From an uncultured Clostridia bacterium (GTDB lineage: Bacteria; Bacillota; Clostridia; Lachnospirales; Anaerotignaceae), in NCBI GenBank assembly GCA_944384265.1, contig CALWSR010000008.1, positions 1-64,000 of the forward strand: a stretch of 64,000 bases of DNA. Direction: 5' to 3'. The notes below the pieces were generated by a model. That model ran no database searches, was not told the DNA's origin, and saw nothing but the letters and a program-made list of their open reading frames with translations. Shown piece after piece: positions 17,983 to 26,509 of this stretch. The position numbers were made by a program, and so were the translations under genes. Each line of letters begins with the position of its first letter. Position 1 is the stretch's first letter.

Positions 17983-18317
17983 AAAAAATAGAAATCATCA
18001 TTCGCCGTGAAAAGGTAGACGCCGTAAAAAAGAAGCTTTATGAAATGGGCGCCACAGGCATTATGCTCTCTAACATTGCCGGCTATGGCCAGGACGAGGG
18101 ATATATACAAAAATACAGAGGCAAAGAATACACCTTTCAGACAGTACAAAAAATGAAGCTGGAAATGGTCGTAAGAGATGAGCAGGTTGGTGCTATCATA
18201 CAAATTGTAATGGACCTTGCCCGTACAGGAAACCATGGCGACGGCAGAATCTATGTATACGATGTCAGTGAAGTGATACGCATCCGTACAGGAGAAAGAG
18301 GCTCGGAGGCATTGTAA
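17979..18317 (+). CDS. PII-family signalling protein linked to RND pump
   Basis: A full-length (112 residues) PII trimer protein, normally a sensor of ATP/ADP and 2-oxoglutarate. The T-loop is complete: GYGQDEGYIQKYRGKEYTF, with tyrosine at position 51 as in E. coli GlnB. The C-terminal signature TGNHGDGRIYVYDVSEVIRIRTGE is intact. Its ATG overlaps the RND permease stop (ATGA), so it is co-translated with the pump, with no amtB or glnA nearby. PII-like proteins beside RND pumps have been noted before. The implied role is control of the pump by nucleotide or metabolite state, which is inference. A strong terminator follows. Confidence 0.93.
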   Translation: MKKIEIIIRREKVDAVKKKLYEMGATGIMLSNIAGYGQDEGYIQKYRGKEYTFQTVQKMKLEMVVRDEQVGAIIQIVMDLARTGNHGDGRIYVYDVSEVIRIRTGERGSEAL

Positions 18318-18331
18318 CAAAATACGTTTTT

Positions 18332-18371
18332 AAAAACACAGTCAAACAAAAATTGTTTGGCTGTGTTTTTT
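18332..18371 (+). terminator. Rho-independent terminator after PII gene
   Basis: The arms AAAACACAGTCAAACAA and TTGTTTGGCTGTGTTTT pair along 17 positions, counting one G-T pair, and end in a T-run. It closes the marR-RND-PII operon. Confidence 0.92.
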
Positions 18372-18446
18372 GTACAAAAAAAAATTGTTCTCTGAAGCCA
18401 TATTGTGGTATGATAAACATCATAACATTGTAAAGAAGGGAAAAAA

Positions 18447-19622
18447 TTGAACCAAACCATTTATTATAAAAAAGAACAAAATCATATTGTCATTATGGGC
18501 TATGGCGGCGGAGGCACACTGGTGTTGCCGGACAGTATAGAAGGACTGCCTGTTACAAAAATTGCAGCCTATGCCTTTTCGGAGCAATCCCTTCCCTGCA
18601 TAGAGCAGACGGAGGAAAGCTTTTATACAAAAGAGCAATACCAATGCATACCATGGCAGCAAAACATGGTAATGGAAAAAAAAGGCTATCTGCAAAAAAT
18701 TGTACTGCCTGATACCATTACACAAATTGAAAAGGCCGCCTTTTACAGCTGTACTGCACTGACACAAATAGACCTGCCCAGCCAAATAGCTGTAATAGCA
18801 GAGGAATGCTTTGCCCACTGCATTTCACTAAAAGAAATCAAAATTCCTGAAGCTGTTGCAAAAATAGAGCAATATGCCTTTCACTGCTGTGTGAAGCTGG
18901 AACAGATTATTTTGCCCACCTGTCTCAAAGCACTGGGAAACTATGTATTTTATAACGATGCCTCTCTTTTGGAAATCAAACTGCCTGAGGGCGTTTCTGT
19001 GGGGATAGGCGTTTTTAAAAACTGCAAAAAATTAAAAAAAGTGGCTTTGGAAGGCAACACTGCATTTTTAGATGTTTTTGCAGATTTGGAGCAGGAGGTG
19101 GAGCTGACCATTGACCATATGCCAAAGGAGCAAAGGGGCTGCACAAATGCAAAGCTGTTGTTTCCTGACTTTGAATATGAATATATGGAAAACTATCCTG
19201 CAAGACAGTTTAAACAAATGAATTATGGCTCCGGCTATTTATACCACCAATGTATACACAATTCCGGCATTGATTTTTACAGATATGATGATTTGTTTTC
19301 CATGGCGCAAAGAGAAGAAAGCAAAGCAATGGCATTGGAAATTGCCCTCAACCGTTTGCAGTATCCCTATAAATTAAGACAAAAAAATGAATTGGAATAC
19401 AAATCATTTTTAAAGGAAAATATATTATTTGCAGTAAAAATCTATTTAAAAAACAGAAATATGCTTTCTTTTTTGGCCAACACAGAGGGGCTTTTTACAG
19501 CAGAAAATATGGATGCTGTCATTGCCATTGCCACAAAAGAAAAAAATATAGAGGCCACCGGTTTTTTGTTGGATTATAAAAGAAAAAAATTTGGACTCTC
19601 TCAAAAAACATTTGAGCTATAA
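18447..19622 (+). CDS. BspA-type leucine-rich repeat protein
   Basis: A 391-residue protein with BspA-like LRR_5 repeats in the first half: LPDSIEGLPVTKIAAYAF, VLPDTITQIEKAAFYSC, LPSQIAVIAEECFAHC, IPEAVAKIEQYAFHCC and LPTCLKALGNYVFYN. The second half (about 200-391) is helical and unrecognised. There is no signal peptide, so it is probably cytoplasmic, unlike secreted BspA proteins. The start is TTG at 18447 with AAGAAGGG upstream; the first in-frame ATG lies inside the first strand. It is 27 bases before the VWA gene and probably the adaptor or target-binding part of an LRR-VWA-AAA system. Confidence 0.82.
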   Translation: MNQTIYYKKEQNHIVIMGYGGGGTLVLPDSIEGLPVTKIAAYAFSEQSLPCIEQTEESFYTKEQYQCIPWQQNMVMEKKGYLQKIVLPDTITQIEKAAFYSCTALTQIDLPSQIAVIAEECFAHCISLKEIKIPEAVAKIEQYAFHCCVKLEQIILPTCLKALGNYVFYNDASLLEIKLPEGVSVGIGVFKNCKKLKKVALEGNTAFLDVFADLEQEVELTIDHMPKEQRGCTNAKLLFPDFEYEYMENYPARQFKQMNYGSGYLYHQCIHNSGIDFYRYDDLFSMAQREESKAMALEIALNRLQYPYKLRQKNELEYKSFLKENILFAVKIYLKNRNMLSFLANTEGLFTAENMDAVIAIATKEKNIEATGFLLDYKRKKFGLSQKTFEL

Positions 19623-19649
19623 CATAATTTCATTCAGAGGTGATATATT

Positions 19650-21023
19650 ATGAATGATTTAAAACAACAGCTGATTGCCATTGGCAAAAATATATTGCAG
19701 TCCTCCCGAAATGAGCTTTATCTATCCATGCGCTTTTTGGACATTGCATTGAGCGGACTGGAATATGAAATGAATTTGTCCACATTATATGTTGGCACAG
19801 ACGGCAGTAAAATATTATTCAATCCCCGTTATTTAACACAGCTTTATCAAAATGATGCCATATTGGTAAACAGAGCCTATATGCATATGCTTTTGCACTG
19901 TGTATTTCGCCATATGTTTCATAGAAACAAAAGAAAAGAGGATTATTGGAATTTGGCCTGTGACATTGCTGTGGAATCTATGATAGACCGTTTGCAGGTG
20001 CCTGCACTGCGCATGACAGTGTCTGATATGCGAGAAGAAACCTATGCCCTTATGGGCAAAAAATTAAATGTATTTACAGCAGAAGGCATTTATATACAGC
20101 TTTTGTCCATGTCTGTTTCTGAATTGCAGCTATTGAAATTGAGAAAGGAATTTTGGGTGGATGACCACAGCCTTTGGCAAAGCGATGAGGATGGAGAAAA
20201 TGAAAATCCACAAAACAATCCACAGCAGTCTCAGCAAAACACACCGGAGCAAAACAGTGCAAAACAGCAGCAGCTTTTGCAAAAATGGCAGGATATCAGC
20301 GAAAAAATGAAAACAAATTTGGAAACATTTCAAAAAGATATGGGACAAGAGGCAGGAGATTTGCTCTCCCATTTGAAAGTGGAAAACAGGCAGAGATATG
20401 ATTACCGCCGTTTTTTAGAAAAATTTGTCACACTAAAGGAAGAAATACAGCTGGACGAAGATGCCTTTGATACCGTATTTTATACCTATGGACTTCATAT
20501 GTATGGCAATATGCCTTTGATTGAAGCATTGGAATATAAAGAGGTGGAAAAAATAGAAGAGCTTGTCATTGCCATTGATACCTCCGAATCCTGCTCTGAT
20601 GGTATGATAAAGGGATTTTTGGAGGAAACCTACAATATATTACAAAGTAAGGAAAGCTTTTTTCAAAAATTTCAAATACACATAGTGCAATGTGATGCAG
20701 ACATACAGTCTGACACCCTCATCACAGACTATTTGCAATTACAAAAATATATGGAAAGCTTTGCAGTAAAAGGCGCAGGAGGCACTGATTTTCGTCCTGT
20801 TTTTGCCTATGTGGACAAGCTGATAGAGGAAAAAAAATTTAAAAATTTAAAAGGGCTTATTTATTTTACAGACGGCTATGGCACATTTCCTAAAAAACGC
20901 CCTGCCTATGACACAGCATTTGTATTTATGACACAGGGAGACAGAACCGTCACAGTTCCTCCCTGGGCTATGAAAGTGATATTGACACCGGAGGACCTGC
21001 AAATAAAGGAGGCAGAAAAATGA
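19650..21023 (+). CDS. DUF2201/VWA-like protein, degenerate metallopeptidase
   Basis: A 457-residue protein of the VWA-like DUF2201 type. The N-terminal half resembles a metallopeptidase but has H79-MLL-H83 and a further H88, where the usual HExxH would be: Glu is replaced by Met, so peptidase activity is doubtful. A Gln/Asn-rich linker spans about 185-215. The C-terminal von Willebrand A-like domain has a MIDAS motif D310-T-S312-E-S314 and GAGGTDFRPVF. The next gene, a MoxR-like ATPase, overlaps it as ATGA. VWA proteins paired with MoxR ATPases act in protein or metal-cofactor remodelling. Confidence 0.85.
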   Translation: MNDLKQQLIAIGKNILQSSRNELYLSMRFLDIALSGLEYEMNLSTLYVGTDGSKILFNPRYLTQLYQNDAILVNRAYMHMLLHCVFRHMFHRNKRKEDYWNLACDIAVESMIDRLQVPALRMTVSDMREETYALMGKKLNVFTAEGIYIQLLSMSVSELQLLKLRKEFWVDDHSLWQSDEDGENENPQNNPQQSQQNTPEQNSAKQQQLLQKWQDISEKMKTNLETFQKDMGQEAGDLLSHLKVENRQRYDYRRFLEKFVTLKEEIQLDEDAFDTVFYTYGLHMYGNMPLIEALEYKEVEKIEELVIAIDTSESCSDGMIKGFLEETYNILQSKESFFQKFQIHIVQCDADIQSDTLITDYLQLQKYMESFAVKGAGGTDFRPVFAYVDKLIEEKKFKNLKGLIYFTDGYGTFPKKRPAYDTAFVFMTQGDRTVTVPPWAMKVILTPEDLQIKEAEK

Positions 21024-22555
21024 ATATTAAACAAGCAAAGGAAGAAATCAAAAATACCATAAAGGCCTATTTGCAAAAGGACAGCTATGGTAATTACAAA
21101 ATACCCATTGTACGACAAAGGCCTGTTTTGCTCATAGGGGCTCCCGGCATTGGCAAAACAGCCATTATGGAGCAGATTGCAAGAGAATGCGGCATAGGCA
21201 TTGTTGCCTACACCATTACACACCACACCAGACAAAGTGCCATTGGTCTGCCCTTTATACGCCAAAAAATATATGGAGGAAAAGAATATTCTGTAACAGA
21301 ATATACCATGAGCGAAATCATTGCCTCTGTATATGAAAAAATAGAAAGCACAGGATTATCAGAGGGCATTCTTTTTATTGATGAAATCAACTGTGTTTCT
21401 GAAACACTTGCCCCTGCCATGCTTCAGTTTTTACAAAACAAAACATTCGGTACCCATCAGGTGCCTGAGGGCTGGCTCATTGCAGCAGCAGGCAATCCGC
21501 CGGAATACAACAAATCTGTAAGAGAATTTGATATTGTTACACTGGACAGAGTGAAAAAAATAGAAGTCATTGAGGATTTTACCATTTGGAAGGAATATGC
21601 CTATAAGCAATCCATTCACGGTGCCATTTTATCCTATTTAGAAATCAAAAAAGACCATTTTTATGTTGTAGAAACCACAGTGGATGGAAAGCACTTTGTG
21701 ACAGCAAGGGGCTGGGAGGATTTATCCCGCATGATGGAGGCCTATGAGGAGCTGGATATTGCCGTAAATGAAGGCGTCATCTATCAATATGTACAGCATA
21801 GAGCCATTGCAAAGGATTTTGCCAACTATCTGGATTTATATTACAAATATCAAAATGATTATCATGTGGAGGAAATATTACAGGGGCATATTTCCAAAAA
21901 TGCACTGAAAAAGCTTTCCTCTGCCTCATTTGATGAAAAGCTGAGTGTAATGGGCCTGCTTTTAAGCCGTTTGGGAGAAAACTTTAAACAGGTATATAGC
22001 ATGGATTTATTTGTCACTGCACTGCATGGTGTTTTGACACAAATGAAACCGCTTTTTTTGTCTGAAGAGGCCTCCTGCAATGAAATATTGCTGCAAGCTA
22101 TAAAAGAACAGACACAGCTTTTGCAACAGCAAAAAACAGCAAATCTTTTGGAGCCTTTGGAAATACAAAGCCGTATGCTGCTTTTGGAGGCACTGGAGCA
22201 GTATCAAAAAAATATAAATGAAAAAAATATACAAAATGGCTTGATTGGCTTTGAAAGTATAAAAGAAAGCTTTTCTGCTTCTGTGACCCAAAGAAAAGAA
22301 AAAATAGAAGAAACATCAGAATATTTAAACAATGCCTTTTTGTTTTTAGAGCAGGCATTTGGGGAAAATCAGGAAATTGTTATATTTATTACAGAGCTGA
22401 CAAGCAATCCATACAGTGTGCAGTTTATCAATGAAAATGGCTCGGAAAAATATTATCATTATAATAAATCCCTGCTTTTTGAAGAAAGACATAAGGATAT
22501 ATTGCAGCAAATTGATTCTGTTTCAGGTATGTTAGATACACTTCATTTGGACTGA
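21020..22555 (+). CDS. MoxR-like AAA+ ATPase
   Basis: A 511-residue AAA+ protein of the MoxR/midasin-like type. Walker A is GAPGIGKT (40-47), Walker B is ILFIDEIN (about 117-124), sensor 1 is in WLIAAAGNPPEYNKS and an arginine-finger region is in FDIVTLDRVKKIEV. The C-terminal 230 residues are helical and charged and not recognised. It overlaps the VWA gene by four bases, so both are made together. MoxR ATPases typically remodel a partner complex through a VWA protein; here the LRR protein may supply specificity. No terminator is visible directly after it. Confidence 0.88.
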   Translation: MNIKQAKEEIKNTIKAYLQKDSYGNYKIPIVRQRPVLLIGAPGIGKTAIMEQIARECGIGIVAYTITHHTRQSAIGLPFIRQKIYGGKEYSVTEYTMSEIIASVYEKIESTGLSEGILFIDEINCVSETLAPAMLQFLQNKTFGTHQVPEGWLIAAAGNPPEYNKSVREFDIVTLDRVKKIEVIEDFTIWKEYAYKQSIHGAILSYLEIKKDHFYVVETTVDGKHFVTARGWEDLSRMMEAYEELDIAVNEGVIYQYVQHRAIAKDFANYLDLYYKYQNDYHVEEILQGHISKNALKKLSSASFDEKLSVMGLLLSRLGENFKQVYSMDLFVTALHGVLTQMKPLFLSEEASCNEILLQAIKEQTQLLQQQKTANLLEPLEIQSRMLLLEALEQYQKNINEKNIQNGLIGFESIKESFSASVTQRKEKIEETSEYLNNAFLFLEQAFGENQEIVIFITELTSNPYSVQFINENGSEKYYHYNKSLLFEERHKDILQQIDSVSGMLDTLHLD

Positions 22556-22624
22556 TTTTTTCGCTCCGACTTTAGAAAAAAGCTTATCTAAAGGGCTGAA
22601 ATGGGTATTATGGCAGTCAGCCGG

Positions 22625-22725
22625 TGTTTTAAATGATATTGGCTGAATGTGTCTGACACACATTTCATACAAGCCTTTGCCAATCAGGCAGAAACAGAGT
22701 GTTTTTGAGGTGGAAGCCTTCTAAA
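22625..22725 (-). repeat. Possible R1 remnant, copy B
   Basis: On the minus strand a block TTTCTGCCTGATTGGCAAAG then GCTTGTATGAAATG resembles the core of R1 (TTCTGTCTACTCGTCAAAG then GCTTGCATGAAATG). Nothing outside this core clearly matches, and the right arm of hairpin 3 is not kept. It may be an old fragment or chance. It lies within the 1.1-kb gene-free stretch 22556-23647. Confidence 0.35.
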
Positions 22726-22860
22726 ATAAGTATTACTAATACAGGGATTGCATACATTTCTATTTTTAAAATAATGTAATAATCCATTTTGATATCATTT
22801 GAGCCGGTATTTCAAATACCCCTTATGATTTATAGTGTGATTTTATAAAAATCTTTTTTT

Positions 22861-22905
22861 AGAAAACGCTGAAAAACCTGTAATGCGGGTCTTTCAGCGT
22901 TTTCT
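22861..22905. terminator. Strong orphan hairpin
   Basis: AGAAAACGCTGAAA (22861-22874) and TTTCAGCGTTTTCT (22892-22905) pair perfectly over 14 bases, with ACC/GGT extending the stem. T-rich sequence lies on both sides, so it can terminate either strand. The nearest gene end is 300 bases away, so it may serve an untranslated RNA or the long 3' end of the AAA gene transcript. Confidence 0.65.
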
Positions 22906-23170
22906 TATTTTGATTTATAAAAAATATGAAGTAAATTGTCATTTTTTTAAAACCAAACAAAAAATTTCCTTACTTAATCACTTCCCATGTATCACAATGG
23001 CTTTCACAAGGCTTCTTTCCAATGCCTCCTCTCATGTAAGCAATACTGATTTTATATCACATTATTTCCATAATATACAATGTCTTTTAAAAAATATAGA
23101 TAATCATATATCATAGCCTTTGTAAAAAGGCAGTACAAAAAATGTATAGACAGCATTCCCACAAATATAA

Positions 23171-23421
23171 AAGAAAGGCAAAAGCCTTGACTAGATTTTA
23201 TATTTTCTCAAGCCCGCAGAAAGGGTTGGAAAACGAAGGGCTTTCCAACCAAAATCCCCAGGGGGAATTTATTTCCCACCAGGAAAAGCAGGCGTTTCAA
23301 GGCTCTCAGCCCATGAAACCTCTGCTTTATACTTCTGTCTACTTTTCAAAGGCTTGCAGGAAATGAGAATTTGACCACAGTGTGTGGACCTTTTTACCAT
23401 CTGAAGAAATGCAAAAGCCTT
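23171..23421 (+). other. Direct repeats flanking R1 copy C
   Basis: The left repeat AAGAAAGGCAAAAGCCTT (23171-23188) and the right repeat AAGAAATGCAAAAGCCTT (23404-23421) match at 17 of 18 positions. They differ wholly from the repeats flanking copy D, so they belong to the target and not the element. The left copy is a small hairpin. Confidence 0.65.
23189..23403 (+). repeat. R1 repeat, copy C
   Basis: A 215-base element matching copy D at 40168-40395 along most of its length. It keeps hairpin 1 as GGTTGGAAA/TTTCCAACC (23224-23250), the AATCCCC/GGGGAATT hairpin, AAGCAGG, TTTCAAGGCT, CTTCTGTCTACT, CAAAGGCTTGC and the ending GTGTGGACCTTTTTACC. It is flanked by 18-base direct repeats (23171-23188 and 23404-23421) that differ at one base and contain the palindrome AAGGC-AAAA-GCCTT. 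There is no credible open frame. It looks like an inserted non-coding element. Confidence 0.75.
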
Positions 23422-23647
23422 CCTTATTTCCTATTTTAACAATCTATTTTGTCATGCCTTTTTATTTTACAGCATATTATTTGCTTTAAAATTCCTTTTT
23501 GAAGGGAAGCATATTAAATTGGGGGTTTGTTTCTTATACTATTGTTTTGAAGTATTTCTTTTATAATACAAAATATCATTTATTATTTATGATTCCTATT
23601 CCTTTTAATATCAGCAGCCCTGCCTTTCCAAAAGGGCTGTTTGAATG

Positions 23648-24907
23648 CTATTGCACTTTACAAATATCTGCTCCTAATTTTTTCAGCTTTTTTTCAATAT
23701 GATAATATCCTCTTTCAATGTGATATATATCGCTGATTTCTGTCTTCCCTTCTGCCGCCAATGCAGACAGTATCAGCCCTGCCCCCGCTCTCAAATCTGT
23801 GGCCTTCACCTGTGTTCCTGTCAATTTTTCTACCCCTTCAATAATGGCACTTCTGCTTTCGATGTTGATTTTTGCCCCCATTCTTTGCAGCTCTCCTGCG
23901 TGGAGAAATCTATTTTCAAACACCGTTTCTGTGATGACACTGGTGCCTTTTATCACAGAAAGCAGGCTCATAAAGGGTGCTTGCATATCTGTGGGAAATC
24001 CGGGAAAAGGCATTGTTTTTAAGCTAATAGGCTGTAATTTTGCTGTGGTATATACCCTTAATGTTTTTTCTGCTATTTTTTCTGTTTTCACATTGGCCTC
24101 TGAAAGCTTTGCCAATATGGGCTTTAAATCCCTTTCTACTACATTTTCTATCATGATATCTCCTTTTGTAATAGCGGCGGCAATCATAAATGTCCCTGCC
24201 TCAATTCTGTCAGGCATGACAGTATGTTCTGCTCCATGAAGCTTTTTGACTCCTGTAATGGTAATGGTGTCCGTACCCTCTCCTGAAATATCGGCGCCCA
24301 TTTTTTTTAAAAAAACAGCCAAGTCAATGATTTCCGGCTCTGCCGCCGCATTGACAATGGTTGTAACCCCCTTTGCCAATACAGCCGCCATCATAATATT
24401 TTCTGTTGCACCTACACTGGGAAAGTCCAAATAAATTTTATCTCCCTTGAGCTGTTTTGCAGTAATGTGTATGGAGCCATGGGCCTGCTGTGTTTTTGCC
24501 CCCAAGGCGGAAAATCCCTTCAAATGCAAATCCACAGGCCTGCTGCCAATGGGACAGCCTCCCGGCAATGGAATGTTTGCCTCCTTGCACCTTGCCAGCA
24601 AAGGCCCCATAATGAGAAAGGAGCCTCTTAATTTTCCTGCTTTTTCATAATCTGCTTCTGTTTTTAATATATTTTTTGCTTTTATCCATATGGCTTCCTG
24701 CTCTTTTTGAAATACAATGTCTATACCCATATCCGAAAGCATACTGCAAAGTGCTGTTACATCAGAAAGCACAGGAACAGATTTTATAACACATTCTTCC
24801 TCTGTCAGCAGTGTGGCTGCTAATATAGGCAATATGGCATTTTTAGAGCCACTGATGGCTACATTCCCTTTCAGCCCCTTGCTTGTTCCTACTATAAATT
24901 TTGCCAT
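23648..24907 (-). CDS. murA: UDP-GlcNAc 1-carboxyvinyltransferase MurA
   Basis: MurA transfers enolpyruvate from phosphoenolpyruvate to UDP-N-acetylglucosamine, the first committed step of peptidoglycan synthesis, in the cytoplasm. The 419-residue length is typical. K22 in SGSKNAILP and the active-site C118 in PGGCPIGSRPVDLHL are present, so it should be sensitive to fosfomycin. The last part, AAEGKTEISDIYHIERGYYHIEKKL, matches the family. The start MAKFIV has AGAAAGGATTGTACC upstream. It stands alone, with gene-poor DNA downstream. Confidence 0.96.
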   Translation of the reverse strand: MAKFIVGTSKGLKGNVAISGSKNAILPILAATLLTEEECVIKSVPVLSDVTALCSMLSDMGIDIVFQKEQEAIWIKAKNILKTEADYEKAGKLRGSFLIMGPLLARCKEANIPLPGGCPIGSRPVDLHLKGFSALGAKTQQAHGSIHITAKQLKGDKIYLDFPSVGATENIMMAAVLAKGVTTIVNAAAEPEIIDLAVFLKKMGADISGEGTDTITITGVKKLHGAEHTVMPDRIEAGTFMIAAAITKGDIMIENVVERDLKPILAKLSEANVKTEKIAEKTLRVYTTAKLQPISLKTMPFPGFPTDMQAPFMSLLSVIKGTSVITETVFENRFLHAGELQRMGAKINIESRSAIIEGVEKLTGTQVKATDLRAGAGLILSALAAEGKTEISDIYHIERGYYHIEKKLKKLGADICKVQ

Positions 24908-25089
24908 GGTACAATCCTTTCTGTCATAAAAAAAATATCTATCATTGCAAAAATTAGTATATCCAAAAATAAAAAATCAAACAGCTTTAGAGAAAGTAAT
25001 TTTTTCACAAAAAAAGAGGTAATATCCCTCTTCCACCATCCAAGAATGCCATATACCTCTCAAAATCATATCACCATGTCAAAAGCATT

Positions 25090-26331
25090 TTAAAACCACA
25101 ATAGCCATACAGCCATATGAGCCAATGTGTTGTTTTGTTTGAATATTTCATACATTTTTTCCCACACCTGTCTGCTATGAGTCAAAATTCTGGAAAGCAC
25201 CACAATACAGTCAATGATTTGCTCCTGTGTTTTTTGTTTTTGACAATACAGTGTAAGTACAAAATGATAAATGCTGTAAACAACAGCAAAAAGACAATAG
25301 CTCTCCCAAAGAGAAAAGCCGGAAATATAAGGATATTCATTGTACCAAGCAACAGAAACCATAATATTTTCCAAAAAATGGGGGTTTTTTTGCAGATATT
25401 GTTCAAATTCCTTTTTGGCATTTTCATATGCTGCTTTATCTATATCCATTGCTTTGTTTTTGTCATGTTGTGTTTTGTTGTGGTTGCTTTTCTGTGGCAT
25501 AATTTCTTCCCATATCTGCCCCCAGGTCCCTTTATGATTTGACAAAATATCCAAATAGGCCATCATATGCTGTATATTCACTTTGCTGTCTTTTTTTACT
25601 TTTTTAAAAAAATCCCTATACATTTTTTGATATTCAGCTTGATTCATATTGTTCAAAAAATGGTTTACAAATGCAGGTATATTTTCTAAATGCTGCTCTT
25701 TTTCTATTTTTTGCAATGCCATTGCCAGCAAAACCATTCTTTCTGACAAAGTGTATTGTCTGTTTTGCAATATGCCCAAAAACAGCATTTTCATATCATA
25801 AAAATAAACAACAGAAGGAAACTGTTTGGCTTTATTGTCATCAAAAATATCACACACCATTTTTTTGTCTGCCTGCTGTTGACAAGCTTTTATAAAAAAG
25901 CCGTCTTTTTGCAAAAAAAGCAGACGAACTACCTCTTCACATCCTAATGAGAGGGCATAATTTGCCTTTTGCATATAATAAAGTGTGGCCCTTTTTGGAA
26001 AGTTTTTACAAACCTGTGCCAGCAGAGCCTCACCGCATTCCTTGTGGATACGGCAAAGCCCCTTTTCATCCAAAAAAAGACAGTTGCCATATTCGTCTTG
26101 TTTGATTTGATATGTTCTTGTTTTTTGCATACTTGTGTGGTGCTGTGCAGAAAATCCATGGGCAAAAATATTTTTTAATTCTTCTGACTGTATATGACGT
26201 TTTATATTTTTAAATTCTTGTTTTGTGATTTTCACATTCCAGTCATGACAGCAGTGATTGCGGCACCGACTTCCTATGCAATGAAAATCGTCATAAAAGC
26301 CGGGTTTGAAAACAATTCTTTTTTCACTCAT
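25090..26331 (-). CDS. fliB: Flagellin lysine-N-methylase FliB
   Basis: FliB methylates lysines of flagellin. From the ATG at 26331 (GGAGGCTAAT upstream) it has 413 residues. The N-terminal cysteine-rich zone CIGSRCRNHCCHDW, with later C-L-F-L-D-x-x-G-x-C and C-G-x-x-x-L-x-x-x-C-x-x-F-P-R-like motifs (CGEALLAQVCKNFPK), is the YkgJ/FliB metal-cluster region. The C-terminal half is helical and variable. A longer frame adds 15 residues without a ribosome site. It lies directly downstream of flagellin, separated by a terminator, and flagellin is its expected substrate. Confidence 0.9.
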   Translation of the reverse strand: MSEKRIVFKPGFYDDFHCIGSRCRNHCCHDWNVKITKQEFKNIKRHIQSEELKNIFAHGFSAQHHTSMQKTRTYQIKQDEYGNCLFLDEKGLCRIHKECGEALLAQVCKNFPKRATLYYMQKANYALSLGCEEVVRLLFLQKDGFFIKACQQQADKKMVCDIFDDNKAKQFPSVVYFYDMKMLFLGILQNRQYTLSERMVLLAMALQKIEKEQHLENIPAFVNHFLNNMNQAEYQKMYRDFFKKVKKDSKVNIQHMMAYLDILSNHKGTWGQIWEEIMPQKSNHNKTQHDKNKAMDIDKAAYENAKKEFEQYLQKNPHFLENIMVSVAWYNEYPYISGFSLWESYCLFAVVYSIYHFVLTLYCQKQKTQEQIIDCIVVLSRILTHSRQVWEKMYEIFKQNNTLAHMAVWLLWF

Positions 26332-26403
26332 ATTAGCCTCCTGTATTGAAAAAGATACATTTTTTGAAAACAGCAATTTTACAATATATTGATAACAATG
26401 TCT

Positions 26404-26454
26404 TTTTCTTTCTGTTATAACAGAAAGAAAAGACTGGCAAATGCCAGTCTTTTT
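26404..26454 (-). terminator. Flagellin terminator with perfect palindrome
   Basis: AAAAGACTGGC/GCCAGTCTTTT (26428-26453) forms the terminator stem for the flagellin transcript, with T-runs on both strands. Directly beside it a perfect 28-base palindrome, centred on GTTA/TAAC, occupies 26404-26431 and shares bases with the stem, so the RNA could fold in two ways. Confidence 0.8.
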
Positions 26455-26509
26455 CTATAAAGAGAATGTTTGATAGTATAAATGGTTCTACCAAACTGTC
26501 GGAACCCAA

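Noticed and set aside
22883-23366. Small open frames in the gene-free stretch
   Set aside because: They lack ribosome sites and cross the R1 element and its flanking repeats.
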